DNA of 64,000 nucleotides from Flectonema sp. DT1601 (taxonomy: Eukaryota > Euglenozoa > Diplonemea > Diplonemida > Diplonemidae): contig OZ025781.1 in NCBI GenBank assembly GCA_964019425.1, positions 1,556,501 through 1,620,500 on the forward strand, in the 5' to 3' direction. Position 1 is the first letter of the stretch, and each line of letters starts with the position of its first letter. The position numbers were made by a program, and so were the translations under genes. Below the pieces are notes generated by a model. The model had not been told where the DNA came from, searched no databases, and worked only from the letters and a program-made list of their open reading frames with translations. Below are positions 44,243 to 53,388 of this stretch, one piece after another.

Positions 44243-46123
44243 ATGTCTCACCGAGATGACAGTGATCATCAGGTACACAATATCAGTATACCTGGTCATC
44301 GGGAATTGAATTTCGGTCTTAGATGGGACTTTGTTGGAGAAGAACCGTTTGATCTTGACGTATCCTGCGTTAGTTTTGATAGAGCTGGCAACACTGGAGA
44401 AGTTGTTTATTTTAACAATTTGGTAACGACTGGTGAATGGATGGTTCACACTGGTGATAATACAACAGGAGAGGGTGATGATGATGACGAAGCCATTCAA
44501 GTCTATTTATCAAAGATTCCTCAAGAAATTCATTCCCTTGTACTCGTCATAACATGTCACAATACGGGTATGTTTTTATAGCAATCCAAACATTACAAAT
44601 ATATAATCTTTATAACTATTTTACGAACAGGTTTCAATCTCGGTGCTGTAGATAGCATTCTATGCGCTGTGACTGACATGACTATGGACGATTTAATTTG
44701 TTCTATTCCAGTTCATCTTTCAAAAGACTCAACAGCGACAATAGTTTGCAAATTACAACGTCTCAGTAATAGCAGTTCTGATGTTGTCAACCCATTTGGG
44801 TTTTGGGAACTCGCTGAGTTGAATAAACCAGCAGCAGGACATTCCATTGCAGACAAATCCTTAGTATTAGCCATGCAAGAGGTGTGTGTGTGTTTCGTAG
44901 TATCTGTTGTGTGGTTTCATAATATAAGACAAAAAGAATAAAAATAAAAAAATAAAAAACAGCTTCTGGACATATCAGAAGAGTATCTCAGTCAAAGAAA
45001 AGAATTAGTAATAAACATTGATGGCAAAAAACGAAATGTCGCGCAGTTATCAGCAGACGTGCAGCATCTCGTATTTGGAATTGGTTGGAGTAAAAGCGAC
45101 GAAGACATTGACTGCACTGTAATCTACATGAGTAGAAGAGCTGAATACGTAGATCACGTAAATAGTAAAAATAAATTACAATCTGCAGACAAAGCCTGCG
45201 TTCACTGTGGTGACAATGTCACTGCAGTCGACGCTAAGGGAACTGGAGACAAAGAAAAAGTCGACCTTTACGTAAAGCAGATCACACCAGCATGTGATTA
45301 TGTTGTATTTGCCGTATCTACTGTCGAACGTGACGGTAAATGGATGGGAAAATTAAGTCAGGTACAAGGTTCCTATTGTAGAATTGTAGAAGTAAAAAAG
45401 AAAGTTGGAAAAGGAAAGACTCACAACATCGAAGACCGCAACGTTATCGTAAGAGGGAATCTGAGTAAAGTATCAAAAGACGCGGTTGGAGTTATATTCG
45501 CTGTTATGTACAGAGATGATTCTCAAGCTGGTTGGAAAGTTTTACCCATTCAAGAATGCCTAAATCACTTACCCATAAGTAGTATCTCACCAGGTGAATT
45601 CGTTCCAATTGTTAGATCCCTTGTTGTTTATTTAGAAGACTTAAAACTAATCCACGCTGCAGCAATAATGGATTTCCAACGAGATCATTGGATGAACTTC
45701 ACAGCAGGCATCTCAAGCACACATATCTTATCTGTGACGGTTGTTGAAGCGAGAAATCTTGGACCTCAAGGAAAATCTTTTAATTGTCATCTGCAGCTAT
45801 GGACAATGGATCAGGGAAAGCAATATCAAAAATTTCGAACAGCGTCAAGTACTAACAGAATAGATCCTACTTGGAATGAAACTTTTGAATTCGAAGTAAC
45901 TTTTCACGATTCTATTCGAGTCGTTGCCTTCGATCGATACTTCGTAGGAGTAGTCGACATCCCGCTTGTTAAGTATAAAGATATCTTTGAAGAGACTCTT
46001 TCAGACGCCTGGCTTCCTCTCTGTGGTTCTGACGTCGAAGGTGAAATTCACTTAAAAATGACCCGTAAGGTAATCGCAACTAAAAAAGTAAAATCCAGAC
46101 CTGAATTCTGCTGCCTTGCATAG
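44243..46123 (+). CDS. Double TerD-domain protein with C2 domain and CaaX-like end
   Basis: Three exons (44243-44567, 44631-44881, 44963-46123) join in phase to 578 residues. The first TerD domain (about 10-165) is canonical: LRWDFVGEEPFDLDVSC, then VVYFNNL and VHTGDNTTGEGDDDDE, which hold the Ca-binding acids of bacterial TerD/TerZ stress proteins. A second, more degenerate TerD domain covers about 205-360 (FGIGWSKSDEDIDC, VHCGDN). A C2 domain lies near 445-545 (VTVVEARNLG, NRIDPTWNETFEFEV); its Ca-binding Asp loop is mostly absent. The C-terminus CCLA fits a CaaX prenylation box. I infer a membrane-tethered, Ca-responsive protein. TerD is mainly bacterial, so transfer then fusion is possible. 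Introns are 63 and 81 nt. Confidence 0.88.
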
Positions 46124-46531
46124 CAGAGCCATTTTTTTTTTTTTTTTTAAATTTGTTTTTTATGTTTTTGTCATTTTGGTTTCAGTTTCTACTACACGAT
46201 ATTTATTTATTATTATTTTTCATTTGAGACACGTTTTGTGTCAAAAACTGAAATATCTTTTTGAAAGAGGCTACTTTTACAAGTACCTAATAATTACTTT
46301 TGGAGCGATGCATTTCCACATTATTTTTTAACTTTAGTTGCGTTTTGTTGTTTTTTAATTTGATAAGATGCGACTGTGTTAACTTTTTTTCTTATTCTAC
46401 GCTCTTTTTAGATAGCATTCGCATTCTGTATCTGATTGTGATGATGGGGTTTTTATGTATTTTTTTTTTTAAAAATAAAAATTCAAATATCAACTCAGTA
46501 CTACACGTTTTTAAAAAAAAAAAAAAAAAAA
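46124..46531. other. Intergenic region, no gene seen
   Basis: Short spacer with poly-T near 46133 and poly-A near 46514. An AG at 46498 is the likely acceptor for the next gene. Confidence 0.55.
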
Positions 46532-47862
46532 ATGTTAAGTTCGGAAGAACTTGAGAATCTTTGTTTTGAAGATCAATCTGCGTGGGATCAGAGTACTTTG
46601 GACCCTCCTCCTTATAAAGGAGCAATGCGAGATATTGCAAAAGGTGTTCATGAAGGAGATTTATTATTCGACAGTCTCTCAACACCACAACTAATAAATA
46701 GCATTCATACTAACGGAGAAGGACTACCAAGTACAGGACAACCATCATGGGATGTTAACTGGCAACAAATATCAAACGGACAACACGTATGGAGAGAACT
46801 ACTTGGACCAACTTCAGTAAGTCTCTCAGGAGCACTGCTATTGGGGTTTAGCATTCATAGGTTTGCTGAGGTATGTTGTTAAATCTGACATGTTAACAAT
46901 TCAGTACAGGTAGTACATAATAAACAAAACATTAACAGGTATTAGTGTTGTCGGGTTACGCTGATTCTGCTGACTCTAATTTTCGGAGATATCAGGCGAC
47001 GGCTTATCATACTCAAGACTGGATGAGATTTGATTTGCAATCTGAAGATTCTCCAGCAAGAAAAAGTATTAAACAAGTGAGAGCGATGCATTCGTTGGCA
47101 AGAAGAAAAGCAATTGAACAGAACTTAATGCAAAAAGAATCTAACGGGATACCACTTTCACAATATGACATGGCTGAGACCCTGTTTGCGTTCTCATCTG
47201 TTTCGATTGACATTATCTGTCACACATTTAAATTATCACATAAACTTGATGACACTAAAAGGAGAGATATGATTTCCGTCTGGAGACTAATTGGATTTTA
47301 TCTCGGCATTCAAGACGAGTATAATACGTGTTCTAGTCTTGAATACAACAAGAAATGTTTCTTTGATTGGCATACTTGGTCGGTCTGTAGAATTACTTCA
47401 GGAAGCGCAGCAAGTAAAAAGTTAGTAGAAACAACTTGTGAGGGTTTTGGTAAACATCTGCCTGCTGGTTTGGAGTATTGGAAAGCATTTTATAAATCTT
47501 TGTTCCTTGAGTACAATGCTATTTATAAGTGTGATATGAAGATTCCTATTTCTGATGGACTTTCAGGAGTCTCTCAATTCATCAGAACACTACTACCTGT
47601 TCTTGGAATGGGACCCGTCTCTCGTCGAATTCAGAAACGTTTATACATTGAACGTGATGCATATTTTGATGATCGTCCGCTTTTCAACCGAATCCAAACT
47701 CGCAAACAGCGAGCATCTCAATTTTCTGACAACATCTTATGGCCTTGTGTGTCTGCAATGTATTCGGTATATAAATTTATATTCAGCAGAGTGTTCTTAG
47801 GTCCTTCTATGTTTCTTATTTTGTATCACATATACAGTGATAAGGTTGTAGTTGCTGCTTAG
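46532..47862 (+). CDS. MpaB/latex-clearing-protein family (DUF2236) putative haem oxygenase
   Basis: Exons 46532-46870 and 46939-47862 give 420 residues. The match is to DUF2236, which includes fungal MpaB and bacterial latex clearing protein Lcp; these b-type haem proteins cleave C=C bonds of isoprenoid chains. Visible family motifs are RRYQATAYHTQDWMRF, KQVRAMHSLAR (His164, the likely axial haem ligand), IPLSQYDMAETLFAFS and WRLIGFYLGIQDEYN. A hydrophobic stretch (SLSGALLLGFSIHRFAEVLVL) near residues 95-117 spans the splice junction, and another lies at the C-terminus (FLGPSMFLILYHIYS). Membrane or ER association is likely, as for MpaB. Substrate is unknown. The 68-nt intron starts GTATGT. 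Confidence 0.82.
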
Positions 47863-48511
47863 AAACTGTTACTGTTATGACCCTCAAAGTGTGCCATCAA
47901 ATTCGTTGAATTGGTTGGTTTCATTATTTCAATAAAAGAAATCAACTCTGCTTGCCATGATCTGAGCATTTTATACTTTGTTTTCAAAAACCAGTAGATG
48001 ACCCTCGTCATTTATGTCTTCTTTACTGATAAAATAAATAAAGTTTTCTTTTCTTTTGTTTTGAATAGTGATGTGAGATAACGTGTGGTAATTTTGAATG
48101 TTAACATATTTTGTTAAGTCGTTTTCTTTGACTTAGAATTGTGATTGTTTTTCTTACTGTGTGTGGCATTTTTTTTTATAACCGTTCGTTCGTCTTATTT
48201 TTTTTTTAGTTTTCTTTTAAATTAATTTCTTGTTATATTTATCCAAAGGAGTGGAAAGTGAGGTTCAAACCGCTTGCCGAACGTTACCTTTTTATTCATG
48301 AGCCACGTGTTATATCTGTGTATCCAAAGCCAAATTATATTTTTTAGTATTTTTTTTTAAACGGATCCAAAATGGGTATACTTGCTCCCTTAACTTAGAG
48401 AGCGTTCTTTCCCTTCTTCGGAAAGTGATTTTTTTTTTTTTTTTTTTTTGAAATTTACACTGAAGACACCTTATAGTTTTAGTTATTCACAGTTATCGTG
48501 ATTTAACGAAT
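47863..48511. other. Intergenic region, no gene seen
   Basis: AT-rich spacer; poly-T at about 48430-48449. A B-box-like ggttcaaaccg near 48263 stands alone without an A box. The acceptor for the next gene ends at 48492. Confidence 0.5.
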
Positions 48512-49630
48512 ATGCCGGCAGCTGTGTCAGCTTATGAATTATTGAATGAGAAAAGTAATGTTACACCAACTCCGATACTAAGAAAGCCACAATCAAATAA
48601 TGATAAAGCAGTGGTTCTATGTAGGACACAGACATTATCATTTCAGACTTGGGATCGACTTAGTTGGTTTGAAGGAGTTAGAGAGACGTGTTCAGCTATT
48701 GTTTGGTGTGGCCAACAAGTGGGATTTCCCAGGGATTTGGTGATTGAGGTGCTGAAATATTATTTGAAGCCGTCTGCTAGATTTAGTACCAGAAAACCGA
48801 TTGAATTTCAATCCGACGACGAGACTGAAACCGACTCAAGTCCTAAATCAAAGTCGCGGGAAGCTACCGACGTCATCATCGTCAAGAAAAAATCTTCCTC
48901 TGTCAGCAACACCAATGCCGTGAGTTCTTTAGCAGACGTTGCGGCGTCTGCTCACTGGATGCGATTCTCATCTGACATCTCTGATATGCCTGTCACAAAA
49001 TCACTTCAAAAGGATGTTTCTAAATCGTCAACCCCTGTAAACACTGTAGACCAAAAGGATAAACCACTTCGTTCAGCATTGAAACTCTCTGTCGATAACA
49101 AGGCTACCGATAAGTCAAAAAGAAGATTTTGTGGTACTTCTATTAGAACACGACGTAGTTCTGAGTCCACTGCCGGCAAACGTCAGATTAATTTTCCAAA
49201 TGACGACAACAAGAAGCTCATCAGTAACACCAATGCCGTGAGTTCTTTAACAGACATTGCGGCGTCTGCTCACTGGATGCGATTCTCATCTAATGCTCCT
49301 GATGAGTCCGTTGATACAAAGGAATCGACCAACATCAGATCATCGACATCTGAAGAACATCAGAGCAAATTACATTATTCAGCATCCTCCATCGATACTA
49401 GAACTGCTAATACTGAATCTGTGAGAGTGTTAACACCACCACCCTGTTTGATGCAGAGTTCACATAAATCTAAAAAGAGTTCATTTACATCCGAAAGCTC
49501 CTCGTCTGGAAGTGACTCCGGTAGAACCCATCGTTATACTTGGGGTGAACGTGCTTTGAGAATGTTGTCGTGTGGGTTTAAGAAACATTCGGCTGAGAAG
49601 TCGTCTGAAAAACGAAGTTTATCTCGGTAG
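48512..49630 (+). CDS. Ser/Lys-rich protein with internal duplication, unknown function
   Basis: I do not recognise this 372-residue protein. Residues about 45-95 form a small helical module (RLSWFEGVRETCSAIVWC, then FPRDLVIEVLKYYLKP) that may be a folded interaction domain. The rest is disordered, Ser- and Lys-rich, with basic RRSS-type sites. A motif NTNAVSSLADVAASAHWMRF occurs twice, 106 residues apart, with an almost identical nucleotide sequence. The tail ends in many Ser/Lys. The start follows an AG at 48492. It looks like a phosphorylated adaptor, but this is only inferred from composition. Confidence 0.72.
   Translation: MPAAVSAYELLNEKSNVTPTPILRKPQSNNDKAVVLCRTQTLSFQTWDRLSWFEGVRETCSAIVWCGQQVGFPRDLVIEVLKYYLKPSARFSTRKPIEFQSDDETETDSSPKSKSREATDVIIVKKKSSSVSNTNAVSSLADVAASAHWMRFSSDISDMPVTKSLQKDVSKSSTPVNTVDQKDKPLRSALKLSVDNKATDKSKRRFCGTSIRTRRSSESTAGKRQINFPNDDNKKLISNTNAVSSLTDIAASAHWMRFSSNAPDESVDTKESTNIRSSTSEEHQSKLHYSASSIDTRTANTESVRVLTPPPCLMQSSHKSKKSSFTSESSSSGSDSGRTHRYTWGERALRMLSCGFKKHSAEKSSEKRSLSR
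48904..48973 (+). repeat. 70-bp in-frame internal repeat, copy 1
   Basis: This copy matches 49222-49291 at 67 of 70 positions by eye. The offset is 318 bp (106 codons), so both code the same motif. Confidence 0.9.
49222..49291 (+). repeat. 70-bp in-frame internal repeat, copy 2
   Basis: Partner of 48904-48973. Two of the three differences change the residue (Ala to Thr, Val to Ile), and the third is silent. Confidence 0.9.
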
Positions 49631-50548
49631 GTAATAGCAGTCATATTCTCAGTTGACGTAATTTCCGAGAATAGACGTGTGACAGATATCGTTATCAAGA
49701 TACTCAGCCATGATGCTATTTGTAGTTGTCACTGCATCTTTCTCAAGATGAAAGTAGTACCTTGGAGTATTTTAGTCATTCATTTCTGCTTCTTTATTGG
49801 TGAATGTGCCATTGGCTTTTTTTAAACAAAATCTCCGAGGACGAACATGCACATTTTTTATTTTATAATTATTATTTTTCTTGGTCATTAGGCAGGCAAT
49901 AGTAGTCGCTGAACCAGGTCTTGTTCTTTTCTCGGTTTTTTTGTTTTTTTATTTTTTTTCTTCAAAATTCCCTAGCCTTATCTAATAGTTATTTTTTAAT
50001 TTTTTTTTTTTTTTTTTTTGTGCTATTGCTGTAGCCTCTATGAGTAAGGTACTTGCGCACCAGCAGCAGCCTGGTTTCTTATTGACTTGTTCGCAGTCTT
50101 TTTTTCTTTAACGATTTGCAGTACATCCTCTTCTTTATGTAGCGATGTGACCCTTTGTTGTTAAATTTTTTGTTTTCTCCTCTAGCATGTTATCTTTTGT
50201 TGTTTTATTTTACACCCCTTTTCATATATGGTTATTACCCAGCACATGCCCGTATCTCCGATGCCATTTCATTGGCAATTATTCTGTCTATCCACTTTAA
50301 GTCGGGTTTTCTCCTCCCTCTTTTTTTTTTTTTTAATTCTTCGCAAATCCACTAGCTTGATGTTTTTTTTAAGTCTGAAATGTGTGTTAGTTAGATCGAT
50401 ATTTTCTTTCCAGGTACTTTTGTGATGCGGTGTTTACTTACACAAAGTTTTCGTTGAAGGAACTGTTTTTTTTTTTCACATTAATTTGTTCTCTCTCTTT
50501 TCCAGCTGCACTACTCTTATATAAAACTCCGACACAACTCTAACAACA
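49631..50548. other. Intergenic region, no gene seen
   Basis: AT-rich spacer with poly-T near 50000 and 50322. It ends with a strong TCTCTCTTTTCCAG acceptor at 50505. No gene is evident. Confidence 0.55.
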
Positions 50549-51193
50549 ATGTCCGGAATGGAAAATGATGAAACCAACTGTTTGTACAAAGTACTCGTAG
50601 TAGGAGAGGGTGGTACTGGAAAGACTTGTGTAATTAGAAGATACGTTCATAATATTTTCCAAATGAGTACGAAGACTACCATCGGTGTCGACTTTGCGTT
50701 GAAGATGCTTCACTGGGATGGTAAAAAACAAATCACCCTTCAAGTTTGGGACATTGCTGGACAAGAACGTTATGGACAAATGACTAGAGTTTACTACCAG
50801 GCTGCTGTTGGAGCTCTAGTCGTTTTCGATATTAAGAAACCAGAATCATTCGCAGCTGTAGCAAAGTGGAAACAAGATATTGATAACAAAGTGTACATGG
50901 CCGACAACAGCAGCATTCCGTGTGTGCTATTAGCAAACAAGTGTGACTTGTCTCCTTTATCTGACTTTAAGACAAATGAAGAAATGGATACTTTTTGTGA
51001 AGAAAATGGTTTCGTTGGATGGTTTGAGACCTCAGCTCTTAAAGACATTAATATCAAACCCGCATTTGAAGAACTCGTAAAGCACATTGTTGTAAATGAC
51101 AACCCGAAAACACAACAACAAGGTGGTAAGAAAGAAACTCTTACTCTAACTCAACCACCTTCAAGAGAGAGCCAGAAATCATGCAAATGTTAA
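50549..51193 (+). CDS. RAB32: Rab32/38-like small GTPase
   Basis: The 214-residue protein has all G motifs: P-loop GEGGTGKT (19-26), TIGVDF with switch I Thr, WDIAGQE (67-73), NKCD (130-133) and ETSAL. Ile69 in WDIAGQE, the following RYGQMTRVYY and VGALVVFDI are the signature of Rab32/Rab38 rather than other Rabs. Rab32 acts on lysosome-related organelles and on mitochondria-ER contact sites. The C-terminus CKC is a double-geranylgeranylation CxC box. The catalytic Gln (72) is kept, so it should hydrolyse GTP. The acceptor ends 43 nt before the ATG. Rab32 effectors in animals include a VPS9 protein (VARP); a different VPS9 protein is encoded at 16962. Confidence 0.93.
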   Translation: MSGMENDETNCLYKVLVVGEGGTGKTCVIRRYVHNIFQMSTKTTIGVDFALKMLHWDGKKQITLQVWDIAGQERYGQMTRVYYQAAVGALVVFDIKKPESFAAVAKWKQDIDNKVYMADNSSIPCVLLANKCDLSPLSDFKTNEEMDTFCEENGFVGWFETSALKDINIKPAFEELVKHIVVNDNPKTQQQGGKKETLTLTQPPSRESQKSCKC

Positions 51194-53388
51194 TTCAAAC
51201 AGCGCATGCTTTCCTCGTCTTCTCTTACGGGCTAATACCCCTTATGTTCAAAAAGGTAGTAGTTTCCTTCGAAATCCTGTTCTTTATTTTCACCTAAAAA
51301 TGATTGTAGGATTTGCCGTGACTTTCTCTTACTGCGGCAATTTAAAGGGGAAAATGTATTAAGAAATAGTATGGTGACCAATCCCCTATCCCCTTTCCCA
51401 ATCCAAAAAAAAAAAAAAAAAAAAAAAAGAGATACGTTTTTCTCTAAAGGAGCCCTTTGGGAAAATTCGGTGTCTCATGTTCGGTAACTTACCAAACTAA
51501 GCTGTTGGAAGTGGCTAAAGTGCCACAGAAATATTATCTGTTGTTTTATGCTTTACAAATTGTTCTCTGAAAACCCTTGCGGAGAAATGAATTTGACAAT
51601 GTTTAAAAAAAACCTGAGGAGGTGACTTGTTATACGCATTCTGTTTCCAGTAGGCTGACATTAGGCAACAGAGTTTTAAGTTTTATAAGTTGTGTTATGA
51701 ATGTTTTGGTAAAATGTGTATACAAGTCATACTTTAGTGTTTCTGATTTTTTCTTCTTTTTTTTTCTTTTTATGAACGGAAAAAAAATACTCTCCCTATT
51801 CCCAAAAGTTGTTATCTCTTGCTGGTGTTCGGTCTTGTTTTGTAGTATTCTTATCTTCCCCCGCTTGTTATTTTTCTTCGTTGCTTCCTGGACTATGAAG
51901 CTACCCACTCGTTGTTTTTCTATTCCTTTTTGCTTTTTCCGTGTGGAATGCAGTGCTGGATCAGGTATCTGTTGTTGTGGTGTGTGGTTGCAAAACGTTG
52001 TTGTGGAAAAAAAAAAAAAAAAAAGAAACTTTTTGTGTTGTTTGTTTCTACCACCCTTCAGCCGCTACGGAGATCCCTAATCTCGTGGACTCTAAAGTCA
52101 CATGATCTCTTTTCTTTTTTTAAAAAAAAAATAATTTTTCTTCGGGTGTTGGTATGTTTATATTTTAGTTTATTACAACAGTCTACTTCTCAACGAATTC
52201 CCCCCCTCGCAAACAAGCAACTCAACACGGCAAGTTGATAGTATTTCCCCAACATAGTTATTTTGCTTCCCTCTTCCTGTTCCCCTACTAGATAATTCTT
52301 ATATTTGTGACCTCCAATACTGAGCTCAGTAGTTGGTTGTGTGAGTGTGAAGCACTGTTTGCAAAAAAAAAACTAACAACGTTCATTCGAAGGTGTGGAG
52401 CCACCGTCGAACACTTTTTTTTTCCTTTTTTTTTTTAATAGTTCTCGTTTTTTTAATGTCAACTTTTTTTTTATTATTATTACGGAAAAAAAAACTGAAT
52501 CCTACCTTTCAAATTATAGAATTGGTTGTCTCCATGGCAAGGCTTCTCCTTCTGTCAATAAAGTGTTGAAATTAAAGTTCCCTTCCCATGTCTCCCCATG
52601 CTTCCTTCCGTTGTGCATTCTTTCATTCTCTTTAAAGATTATTTGTTACTTTATATCCCCTCTAAAAGTTGCTAGTTCCGGTGAGAGAGCTGGAAAGGAA
52701 CTAAGAATTTAAAAAAAAAAAAAAAAATACAAAAAAAAAAAAAAAAAAAAGGAAATAACAGAACAGAACAAATTGTTACTTCGTTCAACGTTTTTTTTTC
52801 TTGCATTTCTCTCTGCCTTACTATGCTTTTTTGAAAAGGAGATCAAAGGCGGTTTGATCACAGAGGAGGGATGGTTTAAAAAAAAAAGAAAAAGAGAAGC
52901 AAATGACTGTGTGTCTGAAATTAACTGTAAGCGACAACGCGTGAGGATTAATTAACGTGTGCTGTGGAGACCCCTTATTGCGCTCATACACCACTCGGGG
53001 AGTAATTGGATAGAAATTTATATTAAAAAAAAACAAGTGAGAAGCAAAAAAAAAAAAAAAAAAACTGAGCGAAGAGAGAAGGACTAATATTAAAAAAAAA
53101 AAAGGATTGTTCTTGGTAAAGCCATGAACGGTGCCTCACTGTCGCTGCATATTTCTAAAGTGAAAAGGAAACATTTTTTTATGTTAAATTTTGTATCCAC
53201 TACACTGCACCAACGCAAGCAATATTAGTTTTCCTTACAGGATATTGCTTTTGTTTGTCTGATAGTTGCCTTCTGTTTTTGTTATTTAATCTCTTGACTG
53301 TGTTAGCAGTATCACTTTTTTTTTTTTGTATTGTAATTAACCAAACCAATCTCAAGAAGATATTTCTACATTCAGGATACCAAACTAA
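51194..53388. other. Intergenic region, no gene seen
   Basis: About 2.2 kb, the second longest gap. It is packed with homopolymers (for example 51406-51428, 52006-52024, 52710-52750, 53046-53064, 53090-53104). Frames at 51622 and 51912 are Phe/Lys-rich artefacts. I see no RNA gene. An acceptor ends at 53375. Confidence 0.55.

Noticed and set aside
48255-48290. Isolated ggttcaaacc B-box-like motif
   Set aside because: No matching A box or cloverleaf around it.
16962-51193. VPS9 protein and Rab32 in one window as a functional pair
   Set aside because: They are 32 kb apart with many unrelated genes between them, and Rabex-type VPS9 proteins act on Rab5-family GTPases; co-location alone is not evidence.
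51622-52238. Frames of 152 and 108 residues in the 51-53 kb gap
   Set aside because: Composition is dominated by Phe, Cys and Lys from homopolymers; no acceptor-ATG context and no recognisable motif.
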